Part shown: positions 23,926 to 35,099 of the stretch, one piece after another
Position numbering within the stretch: position 1 is the first letter of the stretch
Layout of the letters: each line of letters begins with the position of its first letter
Assembly: GCA_029204225.1 (NCBI GenBank)
Contig: CM055107.1
Coordinates: 2,757,923 to 2,821,922, forward strand
Reading direction: 5' to 3'
Source: Diphasiastrum complanatum
Taxonomy: Eukaryota > Streptophyta > Lycopodiopsida > Lycopodiales > Lycopodiaceae
DNA: 64,000 nucleotides
Notes under the pieces: model-generated
The model's input: the letters and a program-made list of their open reading frames with translations, nothing else
Databases searched by the model: none
What the model was told of the DNA's origin: nothing
Translations under genes and position numbers: made by a program

Positions 23926-26900
23926 CTCATGAACTTTTACACTTTCTAAACTTGAAAAACACTCTTGAGAATTCTAGCAACCTCATAAACAAGAGATCCA
24001 AACAAATTTAGGGTATTGAAAAAAGTACAAAAAATCGAATCATTCAAATTCTACATGCAAATGCTACAAAGTTGATATAGAATCTTGTAGTCTTCAATGA
24101 GACCTATCTAATGCAATTAAAGTCACCCAAATCCAGTAAGTGATGTGTGAAATCAGCCTACTTCAAGTTCATAAACCTAAATTGAGTTTTGATTTACAAA
24201 AAATCAATTCTACACATGAAAAATGCTTGATTTTTTAGTAGAAATCAATCTAGCACACTCTAGAATTGGTAACTCCTCCAAATCTTTGCTAAAGATGGTT
24301 GATCCTTCAATAAACTGCAACACTCCATGAGCTTCAAAAACACTTGAAAACACTCAAGGACTCCACAAACAACTCAAACAGGATTTGTGTGAAACTATGT
24401 GGCTATGGCACGAAGATCTCATCTAGATCACACACAAACTAGATTGACAATGGAAACTGATCATGAATTTATCTAAGCTAGATATGAGAAATCCTTGGCA
24501 TCTTTCACCAGATTGGGTGCCCTACCCACCTTCATTTGAATTCCTATAACTTTTTCCAGACAAGCTCTTTTGGCTTGAAAACAATTGCATCACAAACTAG
24601 ACCTCACTGGCTTTCCAACAAGCAATCATACACTAGATTTGGATATACCTTGGAGAAACACCAACCATCCAAATTTTGGTGATACCACACATGCTTGAGC
24701 GCCTCAGTCTGTACGAAACCCAACATGGATCAATTCATCATGATTTTTATTCCTTTTGATCTCAAGATCCACTTGATTGCAAACTATGTCCAAACTAGCT
24801 CTCAAAACCTTTTCTTTTTAAAGCAATTTCACAACAAGCTTGATACATTCAATTCATCCTCCATCGTTGGGCTGGATTAAACAATGTGATTATTCTCTCT
24901 CACTAAGATGTGTGCTTCAAAGAGCTAGGTCCACTTAGTAAGATCTTGATCAAGGAGAGATCAATCTCTCCACCAATGTCAATCAACTTGAGTTATTAGA
25001 ACTTGCCTTTCACAAATGAAGGAACTCCCCGAGAATTTGGATCACACACCTCTATGACTCTATTTCAAGCCCCAAAACACTCGAGAACTATGAGTAGGAG
25101 TGAAACAATGTGAATAGGATCTCAAAATCTCATCTAGAACTCTCAAAACCTAGATTGACAATGCCACATCGAGTTTTTTTTATGCAACCACCAAGATTTG
25201 GTGCTCTTTGGCAAAAGTCACCAGGTTGGGTGCCCAACCCACCTCACAAATGCCAATAACTTGATCTATAGTGAACCAATTCACTTGAGATCTATTGCAC
25301 CTAAATCTACACTCAAATAGCTCTCCAACAAGTATTTACTTGCACAATTTGATTCACCGCATAGAACACAATAAATCCTTAAAGTGAGGGCATCCCACAT
25401 GTGCTCTATGCACAATAGTCCATACTGTACCTTTCAGATCCAAATCATTTTGATTTTGGCCCCTCTTGATGCCAAAATCCCTTGGAAGCTAGTCAAGATC
25501 CTCAACCACACTCAAAATCATGAATTTCACTCTCTAATCTTGATCATTGATGCATGAAGATCATACCTAATACCATGTAAAAGTTTCGCACATGTGAAGA
25601 CCTACCCAACACCCACAATGATCTTCTAAGGTAATTTGTGTTTGAACATAGATCTATCACATGGATTGCATCTATTTCAAAAAAAAATGTGAACATAGAA
25701 TCTTATTATTCAAGACACAATTTCAATCTAGTGGCTTGGGAACATATATGACTATTCAAAGTAATGAGAATTATACACATCAAAGAGCACTACAGACACC
25801 CCACTGTAAGAAACACAATTTGTCCTTATAAATACTCAAAAAATGAAGTAACAATATTTTCAAAAACTTGCAAAAGTAAATTTTCTACCACATTACCTTG
25901 TGAAATCTTAATTGAACAAATCTAAACATGAGTTTTAGCTATTTGGTGAGAAATCCAAAGACATGTTTAAATTCAATATCTAAGAACTATAAAGAAAAAC
26001 TTGAGCCCAAAAACAAGAAACAATGCTCAAGCATATATTTACATACTGCAAAAAGTAGCACCCATCACTTAGCTTGATGAGCGCTATGATTATGATCAAC
26101 ACAACGGATGGGACACTAAAAAAGGAAATTGCAAATATGTTGAATACAAAATGTGACTAAGTTTATGAAAAGGAACAACATAAAAATTGAAAGGACTATC
26201 CAACGAACTAGAAGCTACAAGTCACTAAGAATCGACAATGAATTTGCAACTCATATCCACATGAAGCCACACTAGCCTACTACTCTGAGAAGTTTGGGAT
26301 GCAAGCATAATTAGGGCTCAATGAATGACAAAACTAGATGTAGTAAGTGATATATGATGGATGTCTTAGGCCCAAACATTACGTATAGTGTCATTCATCT
26401 AAAATTATATATCCTAAATATGGAACTTGAGAACCAAGTAGTTGCAACAAGAAGCTTGTAAATGCATCAAACACACATTGTTTTCATATTGGAATGGTGC
26501 TCTCCACTAAAATGCATCACATCCACTTCTCTAGCCATTGGTACACTTACATCAATTATTAGGCCTAGAATCTTGTTGTAAATTTTATTTACAGTGGCTT
26601 TAAGTTTGTACTACTAACTCCACACATCTTATCGTAGATACATTAGACTCCATAGGTTGTTCATTCAAAATATGTTCTATGGATTTGACACAAGAACTTT
26701 CCTCAATGTCAAGTTCTTATGCTGTCATTTTCAATTGACTGGTTGATGTCTATAACCAGATTGTAAAACATGTCGTGTAAATGATTAGCACATACATGTT
26801 CAAGGGACTCATCCAATCCAACAAGTAATGCTTAATATGTAGATGCAAAAGCATCCTCTCACCTTGTAAGAGTATCCCCTTCTGCTACCTATAACTCACA

Positions 26901-27719
26901 CCATTTGATTCATTGTATCTTATAGTTTTCTACTCATCAAGATACTAACAAGGCATGAGATTCATTGATTGAATAAACATTTAAGCTAATTCTGCAGATT
27001 AGCTTCCAATAGACTTCATAGGAATGCGCTACAGATCTCTCTGTTCAACTTTAAAGCAAGTGGCTAGAGAAAGGTTTTAAAAACCTGACAACCCCTTTAA
27101 TCTGCGAAAGTCCATAAATTTTCTAAGAAAACGAGCAGCTTCTGAAAGTCCATAACAACCGATTTTCTGAACTCTAGGTTTAACTATAAGACTCTGATAT
27201 CAAACCAAAAACTTTCAAGATATGGAGTGTGCCTCATGCAAGTTCAAACTGTACTTGGCTTGAGCATATACACTTGAGCCTTATTTGAAAAGGTATTTAG
27301 ATAAATAACCTTTTTGGACCAATGTCTTGTCTTAGGCTTCAAGCATGGTCCAGTATATGTAGAAAACATGTATATTTCTCGTGTCAGGAATCTAAGTCGA
27401 CCAAGTCGATTTGTCTCTGGATTCTTTTCAAGATAGTCTGAAATAACATGACCTTTATCACTAAGCAACGAACAATCTAGGCAACTGCAAAGTTTACAAT
27501 CAGTTTGGAGAGCTCTAGCAACTTGACCAGAAATCTGTCTGAACTTAGTGCAAAAGGACAGGCACAATCAACTGCAGCCTTTCAAGACAACAGTGAAGAC
27601 ACCCTTAAACCATTTCACTGAATTCTGCATCTTACAATCAACACCTTTTGACTAAAAACTGATGCCGATTAGTTCTGGAAGAAAATGTACATGCACATTT
27701 TAAAAAAAAGACATAGATA
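23926..27719. other. Noncoding stretch with divergent long direct repeats
   Basis: No gene is supported. Two segments about 0.7 kb apart (roughly 24300-24700 and 25030-25430) share ordered blocks: an AAAACACT(T/C)GA block, ATCTCATCTAGA, TAGATTGACAATG, TTTGG/TCACCAGRTTGGGTGCCC(T/A)ACCCACC, and an ATAACTT block. They are diverged direct repeats of an unidentified repetitive family. The 26.0-27.2 kb part shows nothing clear. The 3' UTR of the host gene should lie just left of 27720. Confidence 0.5.
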
Positions 27720-27931
27720 TCACTGATACTGCTGCTGCTGCTGTTGGTATGCTATTGACAACAAATGTGAAATCCCCTGTATCCACAGGTTGTGTATATA
27801 TACACTTTTACACTCAAACTCTGCAATACCTCGAGTTGTCTTTAAACCAAAATATCGTCTCTGCTCTCCATTGTCTAACAGACTTCTTCCAGGCCAGGAT
27901 GGAATGTCTGGGTACACGTCTAGAATCATAC
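27720..27931 (-). CDS. FORKED-like gene exon 5 (PH-like domain end and stop)
   Basis: The putative acceptor GAGCAG at 27932-27933 leaves GT plus ATG ATT, matching phase 1. It encodes [50 protein letters not shown], then a Gln-rich tail, and ends with TGA at 27720-27722. The frame is also open upstream of the acceptor into the CT tract, so an earlier start of the exon cannot be excluded. Confidence 0.78.
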
Positions 27932-27981
27932 CTGCTCGCACAATGCAATCGCTTAGGGTTTTCCCCTTCACAAAAAACCTC

Positions 27982-28033
<52 letters not shown>

Positions 28034-30669
28034 TGTGGATTCCACGTTTTGATTAAGACTTACTTTTCTTTGTCTTTTTTAGTGAGCCACCTACGTGTTT
28101 GCTTTGAAGCTTCAAAACAACCTGCAAAACAGATAGTTCAAAAAAGTCAAGAGTCGAGAGGATGTAGGCTGCTATGGAGAAAACGCGTATCAGAGCTTTT
28201 CATTCGTCCACGTGTGATTAGAGTTCTCACCAACAAGGTGTGTTTGATGGTGGACACGTGTCTTTCAATTTATCCCATAAAACTAATGTCATTTTGATTG
28301 AAACACTATATTTACCATGAGTGTTCTGGAATTCTGGAAAACGTAACCCTCAAGATGAAAAGCGTGACAAGTTAGGGTTTCTCTGAGATTAGGGTTCGGG
28401 GGAGAAGAAATAGCAATAATAGACAGTGAGAATATGCTTATTGAAATTCCTTAGACAAGTGAAGTTGATAATAAGGGACTTGAATTTGATTTTTACCTGG
28501 CCATGTTTATCAAGAAATATAATGACTAGTCTCCAATGTAACTCACCTGCAACATGCAAAACATAAATAACTTTTTTTCCAAAAAAAAAAACTGTTGTTC
28601 AAATAGCTACTGGAATCACGAGATGCAAGGAAGTTCACTTGACAATCAAAACATTTCAGTTTACAGAATCAATCTGACATCCTCTCCACTTTCAATTATC
28701 TAGTTTCTGCTTTTTCTGACACAGAAAGCTGAAAATAGAATCTAGATATTCAACTTTATTCACTGTGTCTGGGACGGATGCAAACTAAACACAGAAGCAT
28801 AACCACAACTTAATCCTATACCCGATTTTGATCTCTTTAGAAATTCATAGCCTTTAGCAAGCAGCTCCTGAGTGTAATACTCTGCTTCGCCATCCTCAGA
28901 AACCATATCGCTGCTGAAGCTATTGGAATGACTTCCGCCCCGTTCGCATGGTGCAACAGTTGCATAATTTTGAGTCTCTTTCACAATTCTGGTTTTCAAA
29001 GTTGCCGCCCCTCTCAAAGCTGTAAGCAAAATGAATCCGGATCCTAGTCATGATAACTGTGTAATAGTGAAATGGTAGCCGGTGATTTCACCTAGTCAAA
29101 TTTTGATTTTTCCCAATACAACTCAGAATTTTACATTTGAAACAAAAAGGGGCAGCAGCTTTTGTCTAAAGAAGCATAGAGAGCATGCACACAGGAAGGA
29201 AACAAGATTCCGTTATGGACTAGATAATGGTTGTTTGGAGGACCATTGTAAGGATCCTAATTATAAGAAGTCTAGCAAATCTAACTTATAGCTACTAAAA
29301 TAACATTCCTAAGCTATCTATACTACACAAAATCTACCAAACAATGTCCTAAAGCAAAAAGTATTTATGATCGAAGTCCTCTTGTCAAGCCGTGGTAGAC
29401 AAGAGGACAAGCCACTATATCCTTTCCATGGCCTGACAAATGCCCATTATCATACATAATGTGTGTCACGAATATCTCAAAAGAAGTATTATTGAGAATA
29501 AGTAGGGTATTTTGTTTCCTTTTTGGTGTCCGGTTTTGCTTCACATAATCGGTATATTCAAACTGTTTAATTTCCATGTACTACACAATCAGAAACTTAA
29601 AATTACAATATAGGGGTAGAAAGAAATCTCTGATTCAAGATGGATTCAAGATTTCAAGAGCTTTTGGCAATGTTTATTTCATTCAAGAGACCAATTCAGA
29701 AAGAAGCGTTTAGTCTTATTTCACCATCTACTTTTGGAGTTTGACCGCTGGAAGTTTAATAATTGCCTCGAGGTTCTGTTAATGATTCCATTCATGGGGG
29801 CTATGTATTTTAAAGCTTCCATCCATGAGGCATATGCATTTTCAAGATTCCATCTATTAGGGTTAAGTATTTCAAAATTCCATTCATGAGAACTTTCTAT
29901 TTGGAGGAATGAAAATTGCAGCCAATCAAATTTGTAAAAATAATGAGCTCCTGTCATTATGCCCTAGGTAGTGGTGGTCCCCAAACTCAATCTGGACTGT
30001 TGATTCATGTGAGATTTGAGTAGACACCCATTATGATGCTTTTTTTGAAAAGAAATTGAGGTGTAATTGTGATGCAAAATTGAAAAAGAGACCATGGAAA
30101 CCACCAGCTTAATCTGCATTGAAGTAATAAAAAAACAAAATTCGAATCCACGTAATGTAACTGATGACAGAATGAATTTCTGTATGAAATGAGTTCACAA
30201 TATTAGACAAAAGCAGAACTATCAAGAATAACCAGATATTTCATGTAAAATACCTGTTGCAGCTGCTGCTGTTAGAGTCATCATGTCTCCAGCAGTTTTC
30301 ACACTAAGAGCAGAACTGACTACTGACGACACCTGCTCATGATTAGCACCCATGTTCTCGGCTACTTCCACACATTGAGCGGCAACAAGTGAAGCTGCTG
30401 AGGCTACAGCCATGCTTGTTTTGCTTCCTCCCTCATCCACAGAAGAAGCTGCAGTTGCAGCAGCAACTGCAGCTATTGCAGCAGCTGCACCAGCGACACA
30501 AACAGCTGCATGAACTTGAGCATTCTGAGCACGAGTTGTCTCTTTCTTTTTCTCTTTCATTTCTTTCAACCATCTACGAACTGATTTTCCTTGCAGTGGC
30601 AATTTTATGGACGGAACAGCTGTACAATACTGCAAACATTATAAAAATGTAAAATTCATACCTTCAGCA

Positions 30670-30745
<76 letters not shown>

Positions 30746-33700
30746 CACATGCACCCATACTACATATAAACAACACAGTAGCAAAAGATCGCTCCTGCAA
30801 TGTCAGCTTTAAATTTCACTCAAAAGCTTGGAGCAAATATAACATGCAACCAGCAAAGTCAAACAAATTATTCCAAATCAATAATATGAAACATAAAAAA
30901 TATAATTCTTAATTAGAGAGCACTACTGAAGGTCTCAGGAGTAAGTTGGTATTCAATAAAGCTCAAGAGAAAACAGATTTTCATGAGTATACTTAGTGTG
31001 TATATGACAACGACCAGAAGAAGCCCAGAACAAAACAAAAGGAAACAAGAAACTAAAAGCAACTCACTGGACCTTAATCCATAAAAAAGAGTAAAGAAAT
31101 AAGATACTAGGAACAGGAGGATGTGCAAAAGTGTTATAAGTATATTGGCTGTGACAACTCATTAAGCTTAAAAAAGAGGAGACTCCGTACTTCTCATGTG
31201 ACTCAAGAATAAGGCAAACTTGCCTCATCTCTGCTAATAGCACAAAATTGATAACACTTTGACTGAAAACAAATACAGGGTGAAACTTTTGAGGAAGAGT
31301 CAATTCTAAATAAATGATTCAACTGGTGCATTTACCTCTATCGACCTTTCACAAGTATAAAAGTTCAAAAGGGTTGATAGCAACCTGTTGTATTTGGCAT
31401 GGTAGCATGTGTATTCATCCAATAAAAAAAGTTATTCATGGTGAAACTTCATCTTTGACATTGAGTTTGCTAGCTAATAGCACTGCAGTTGATGTAGGTA
31501 TTTCTGTATCCAGATCGGGTCTGCGGTTCAGATTAATAACAATTGGCCAGAAAACTTGGAACTAGATCAATTTGCAGAGTTACAAGCCTTTGAAGAATTT
31601 GCTTCTGACCTTGATAAAGCTACTAAAAAAGTCAACAATTCAGTGAGTTGCTTAAAAAATATTAAAACATTTTCTTGTTAATTTCATTAGTAACTAGTAA
31701 AATGCAGTTTACAAAAATTATTTGATTTACTAAGTGTTCAGAGCTATTTCAAGGGAGCATCAGTGTAGGTCAATCCACATCGTCTCATTTCTATAGTATA
31801 CACATATATGTATCACCTCTTCCTACTGCTGTATTCATGTAATGTCAAAATAAGGTCAAATAATGGACAATATACATCCTTTATTGGAATCTATGATGCA
31901 GATGTTCTCGGACCAATGAGGACTTGAGTCACAGTAGATTTCTTGTCGGTTCTCTGGGAAAATACTCATTTGGCCAAGGGGTTCCAAAGTTCAAATACAT
32001 TGTAAGCCAAACCTGTGCTGACGAGTAACCAGCCTGCAATGAACAAGAAGGTCTGGTGTTACAGTGCATTACCAAGAAACAGATACTGGATATCGGCGAA
32101 AGGGTGCTCTCAGTGTTTCCCGGGCATGAGTAACTTCACATTATATATTTGTAGGTTCAAGGAGGAATTAATCCCTTGAAAGATTGAAACCAGTAAATCC
32201 ACTGATGTTTTCTTTCAACCTTGTTAGGTTGTCAACACAAACCAAAGGTATCTTTGAAGCATACTAGACTAGTATAGTCTCCAACGCAGCCAGACCAAGT
32301 TTGTTTAACGAATATAAAGGAAGGAACAAATGACACGAAATCTATGAGGTATTACTACTCTTAAGAAGAAAGCGGAATGGCATTTGATCCACCATAATCT
32401 CATGTCCAGTGGCAGTTTAGAAGCTGCAAGGATATATTAAGGTTAATTTTGATTGTTTTCAGAAAGTGTTTGGCGTACGGCTACAGGTTGGGTAAATACA
32501 TTTACGAAAGATGAACTCGCTTTAAATTTCCTTGAACACTTAATGTTCGATGATAAGAGAAATCAACCAAAGTAATGGGATCTCGGCCTTCCATACAGAC
32601 TTTACTGCCATTTGCTCGTACGGTCAAGCTCCTGAAATTCCTTCACTACTTTAAAGAGCATAATTGAAGCGTCTCTAAAAATTTCGGGCAGTGGCAGAAC
32701 GATGGTTTTCCTATTTAGTGGCACCAAACCCGATTTCTCCCAAGATCCACAAATACTTCTGATAATTATTCTAGGAAAACACATTTCCCCATTTTGAGAG
32801 AACGTCGTCAAAAGGCCCAGAGAACACTTAACAGAATACGAACATAATGGTCTGGCTTCACTCAACCTTCTCCTATCTCCCTTCGTTTGTTTTCCGCACT
32901 ATTTTTTCCTCTCTTCACGTAATACATCGAAATTATTTCCAAAGAAAACAAACTTATCTTCCTGATCTTGCCATTTCTAGCCTCAATGCATTCCTTCATG
33001 CTTCTCGTTTCCCAATGGGCAGTATATTCCAGGAAGCCCTCTTTATTGGGTGCACATGGTATCTCCATTTAGCCGCATTATGTTATCGGTGAGGAAAAAG
33101 CTGAAAGTATGGTACGGCAGCTGGGGACTCCTTCAAATCTTGGTGCTTGCCTGTATTTCCAGACAACGAAGATAGGCTCGGAATATACTGCCTTAATGCC
33201 TTAACTTGCTATGTATTTCAAGGTTGCCGTCAACAAACGAAATTTAGCATTATCGTCAAAGGAAAGATCTTTTAGAACAAACGTCGTGAGATTGCTCTGC
33301 TTCCTGCAGATGAATGCGTCACTCTGGGTGCAAGGGTAAGAAAGGGGAACTGAAGTACATGAAAATCAAAGCTGAGACGATATTACCCGAAACTAGTCTG
33401 GCAACGTTAGTAAAAAGGAGTAGCTTAGAGGCATTATATCTTTATATGTTCATAAAATATCTCAAAAGAACTGCTGGTTTTGTAAAGGCATTAAATTTAA
33501 CAACCCTTGAATATCGTATGGCCTAAGTATCTCTAGACATGTGGATTATTTTCACAGAAAATTTGTCTCTACCGCTTGAAAGCAAGGGTGATGGAATCCC
33601 GTTAAACGTCTGCAAGCAGACTTGTAGATACGATCGATACTCAAATTTCTGTGCTGCGGGCATATACTAGATGGAACAAACGGAACCAATCGACACGCGA

Positions 33701-34653
33701 TGAAGCAAGTCAGTGGACTTTCATACAAACGCATTGTATTTTGCCTTTTTCACGTTACGCCGTCAATATCGATGCAAAATCAAAAGAGATGAAAAATTTC
33801 CCGCGGACAACCTTCATCAGCGACCTCTCTTATGATTTGCAAGTAAGTGTGACGCTAATGGTTTTGCTGTGCGCCTAAGCTTCTAGGACTGTCATGCAAA
33901 GTAGAACTGAAACACGTAGCAAAAAAATTTACTGATACCTGCGGCTCATCGTCTCGTCTCGGAGAAGGAGGAGGGCTAGAAGTTAAAGGGCCACTGTAAT
34001 GGCATAGCAAAGGTCCATGACTGTGGCAATTCCTCCTTGGATTTGCCTGGCAGACTTCCTGTGACACAGGTAGCGTGGTATTGTGTCAAAAGACTGTGTT
34101 CCTGCCAATACTTTATGTAGACGTAATTAAACGGCGAGGAAACTCTTAGACGGATTGAAGTTCCTGATGCAGTAATTTTGGTACCAAAATCAGCTTAACT
34201 GAATGTGCTCAATAAGCTACACGGAAATCAGAAAAATCAAAAGCTTACCCTAGGTGAAAAAATCCGATCCATCACCATTTTAGAGGTCATGGCCGACGGA
34301 AACGTGAAGGGAGTTGTCTCAAGTTTGAACCCCTCATTGCTTACTACTGTAGACTTCAATATTTTCTGAGTATTTGTTTCATGATAAGGAGCCAACGCTC
34401 TGGCTACATCGATTGCTGATACGCTCCATGTCCTGGAAAGGAAGTCCATTGGTTCTTGAGGAGTATCAGGAGGCGGATACGATGGCGGCGAAGGCAAGTC
34501 CATGGGGTTATCCTCTTCAATATCTTCCAGTTGCTGTAAGAAGGCATTCTTGTCGTGAGTGCTGGATCCTGGAATAGAAGTGTCCTGAGTTTTGAAATTG
34601 AAAGAGACGAGAGTGCTGTGCCTACTCTTCATCCTCCCGTTTGGAGCCTTCAT
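27720..34653 (-). CDS. FORKED / VAN3-binding family protein (DUF828 + PH-like domain), multi-exon host gene
   Basis: Family members (FKD1, VAB/FL proteins) bind phosphoinositides through the PH-like domain and associate with the ARF-GAP VAN3/SFC at the trans-Golgi and vesicles, supporting auxin-dependent vein formation. Visible here: the N-terminal hallmark [12 protein letters not shown] and [16 protein letters not shown] (exon 1); [20 protein letters not shown], an Ala/Val-rich stretch and [19 protein letters not shown] (exon 2); [11 protein letters not shown] and [18 protein letters not shown] (exon 3); [20 protein letters not shown] (exon 4); and [35 protein letters not shown] and [13 protein letters not shown] ending in a short Gln run (exon 5). 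Exons 1-3 and the start of exon 4 join in phase with GT/AG borders; the exon 4 to 5 joint is unresolved. ATG 34651-34653 is the first Met after an in-frame TGA at about 34695. It is not obviously broken, and is the only confident host gene of the window. Confidence 0.85.
27983..28030. repeat. (CT)n microsatellite in an intron of the FORKED-like gene
   Basis: About 24 CT units between exons 4 and 5, 52 bp from the inferred exon 5 acceptor. On the transcribed strand it is (GA)n. Confidence 0.95.
28476..28546 (-). CDS. FORKED-like gene exon 4 (3' end uncertain)
   Basis: The acceptor GTTGCAG, phase 1, completes Gly with exon 3, followed by [20 protein letters not shown] and FKS, matching the family's GDLHWRVVSVYINKxGQVxIKMKS start of the PH-like domain. 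After FKS the reading leaves the family pattern, although the frame stays open until about 28390. A good-looking donor CAG/GTAAAA lies inside the conserved part. Where this exon truly ends was not resolved. Confidence 0.7.
28822..29019 (-). CDS. FORKED-like gene exon 3
   Basis: The acceptor CTTACAG completes the split Ala codon, giving [12 protein letters not shown] across the joint, exactly the family sequence. The donor is TCGG then GTATAG, phase 1. It encodes the end of DUF828 and a Ser/acidic linker leading to [16 protein letters not shown], which precedes the PH-like domain. Confidence 0.85.
30254..30629 (-). CDS. FORKED-like gene exon 2
   Basis: The acceptor TTTGCAG leaves phase 0, matching exon 1, and the donor is ACAG then GTATTT, leaving phase 1. 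It encodes the basic [20 protein letters not shown] block and the Ala-rich helical heart of DUF828 ([33 protein letters not shown]). An alternative acceptor ten bases downstream would put the exon out of frame and is rejected. Confidence 0.85.
30630..34248 (-). other. Intron 1 of the FORKED-like gene (3.6 kb)
   Basis: Bounded by GTAAGC (donor) and TTTGCAG (acceptor). No transposon protein or other gene was recognised inside. Many short readings on both strands (for example 32602-33092) have no identifiable domain. A small extra exon cannot be excluded, but the phases of exons 1 and 2 already agree. Confidence 0.7.
30675..30739. repeat. (CT)n microsatellite in intron 1 of the FORKED-like gene
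   Basis: About 32 CT units, (GA)n on the transcribed strand, 46 bp upstream of the exon 2 acceptor. It replaces the usual pyrimidine-rich run with a purine-containing one further upstream. Confidence 0.95.
34249..34653 (-). CDS. FORKED-like gene exon 1 (coding part)
   Basis: 135 codons, ending in phase 0 at CCTAGG before the donor GTAAGC. It encodes a variable basic N-terminus, an acidic/Pro-rich stretch ([18 protein letters not shown]), then the conserved [20 protein letters not shown] motif starting the DUF828 region. Confidence 0.82.
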
Positions 34654-35085
34654 TCCCGAGAATCGGCCAAAAGAGGTACAGACGTAGAGTCATTGCCACT
34701 GCAGCAAAAGGACTCTGCCACATGCTGCGTTCTGGAGGCATCTAACATTTTGCTGCGGATTGACAAATAAGAGAAGCTCATCTTCCAATCGAACACACGT
34801 ACTATTGTAGAGTAAGAGGCACGAGCCATTTGCATTCAATGCTCAGGTACATACTAACATGAACTGCATAGGAAGCAGTATAAAATTGTAAAGAACTTGA
34901 TAGTATCTTTGCTGATTCAAATTTCAGTCTCACTATCTGATCAGTGCTCACTACGTCTGAAAAAAGCATTCTCTTTTGAATCTCGTTCTCTCTCAGGCTT
35001 TCGATCCCAAAACGCGAAAAACAACTTGCCAGAAATAATATTAATATGATACAAACAATGCTCGTATGCAAGTTTCACGCTCAGC

Positions 35086-35095
35086 TTATATAAAC
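35086..35095 (-). promoter_or_regulatory. Candidate TATA box of the FORKED-like gene
   Basis: The minus strand reads TTTATATAAG, about 430 bp upstream of the start codon. Transcription would start near 35055-35065 and give a 5' UTR of about 400 nt. The region 35100-35900 is richer in CG dinucleotides than the flanking transposon DNA, as expected near a promoter. A second TATA-like sequence occurs at 35775-35781. Confidence 0.4.
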
Positions 35096-35099
35096 CTCT

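Noticed and set aside
27749-28297. 182-codon plus-strand reading
   Set aside because: Antisense to exon 5 and intron of the FORKED-like gene, with its centre formed by the CT tract.
34802-35071. 89-codon minus-strand reading with a hydrophobic start, upstream of the FORKED-like gene
   Set aside because: Starts at about the predicted transcription start and has no known domain; probably 5' UTR or promoter sequence. An upstream ORF cannot be excluded.
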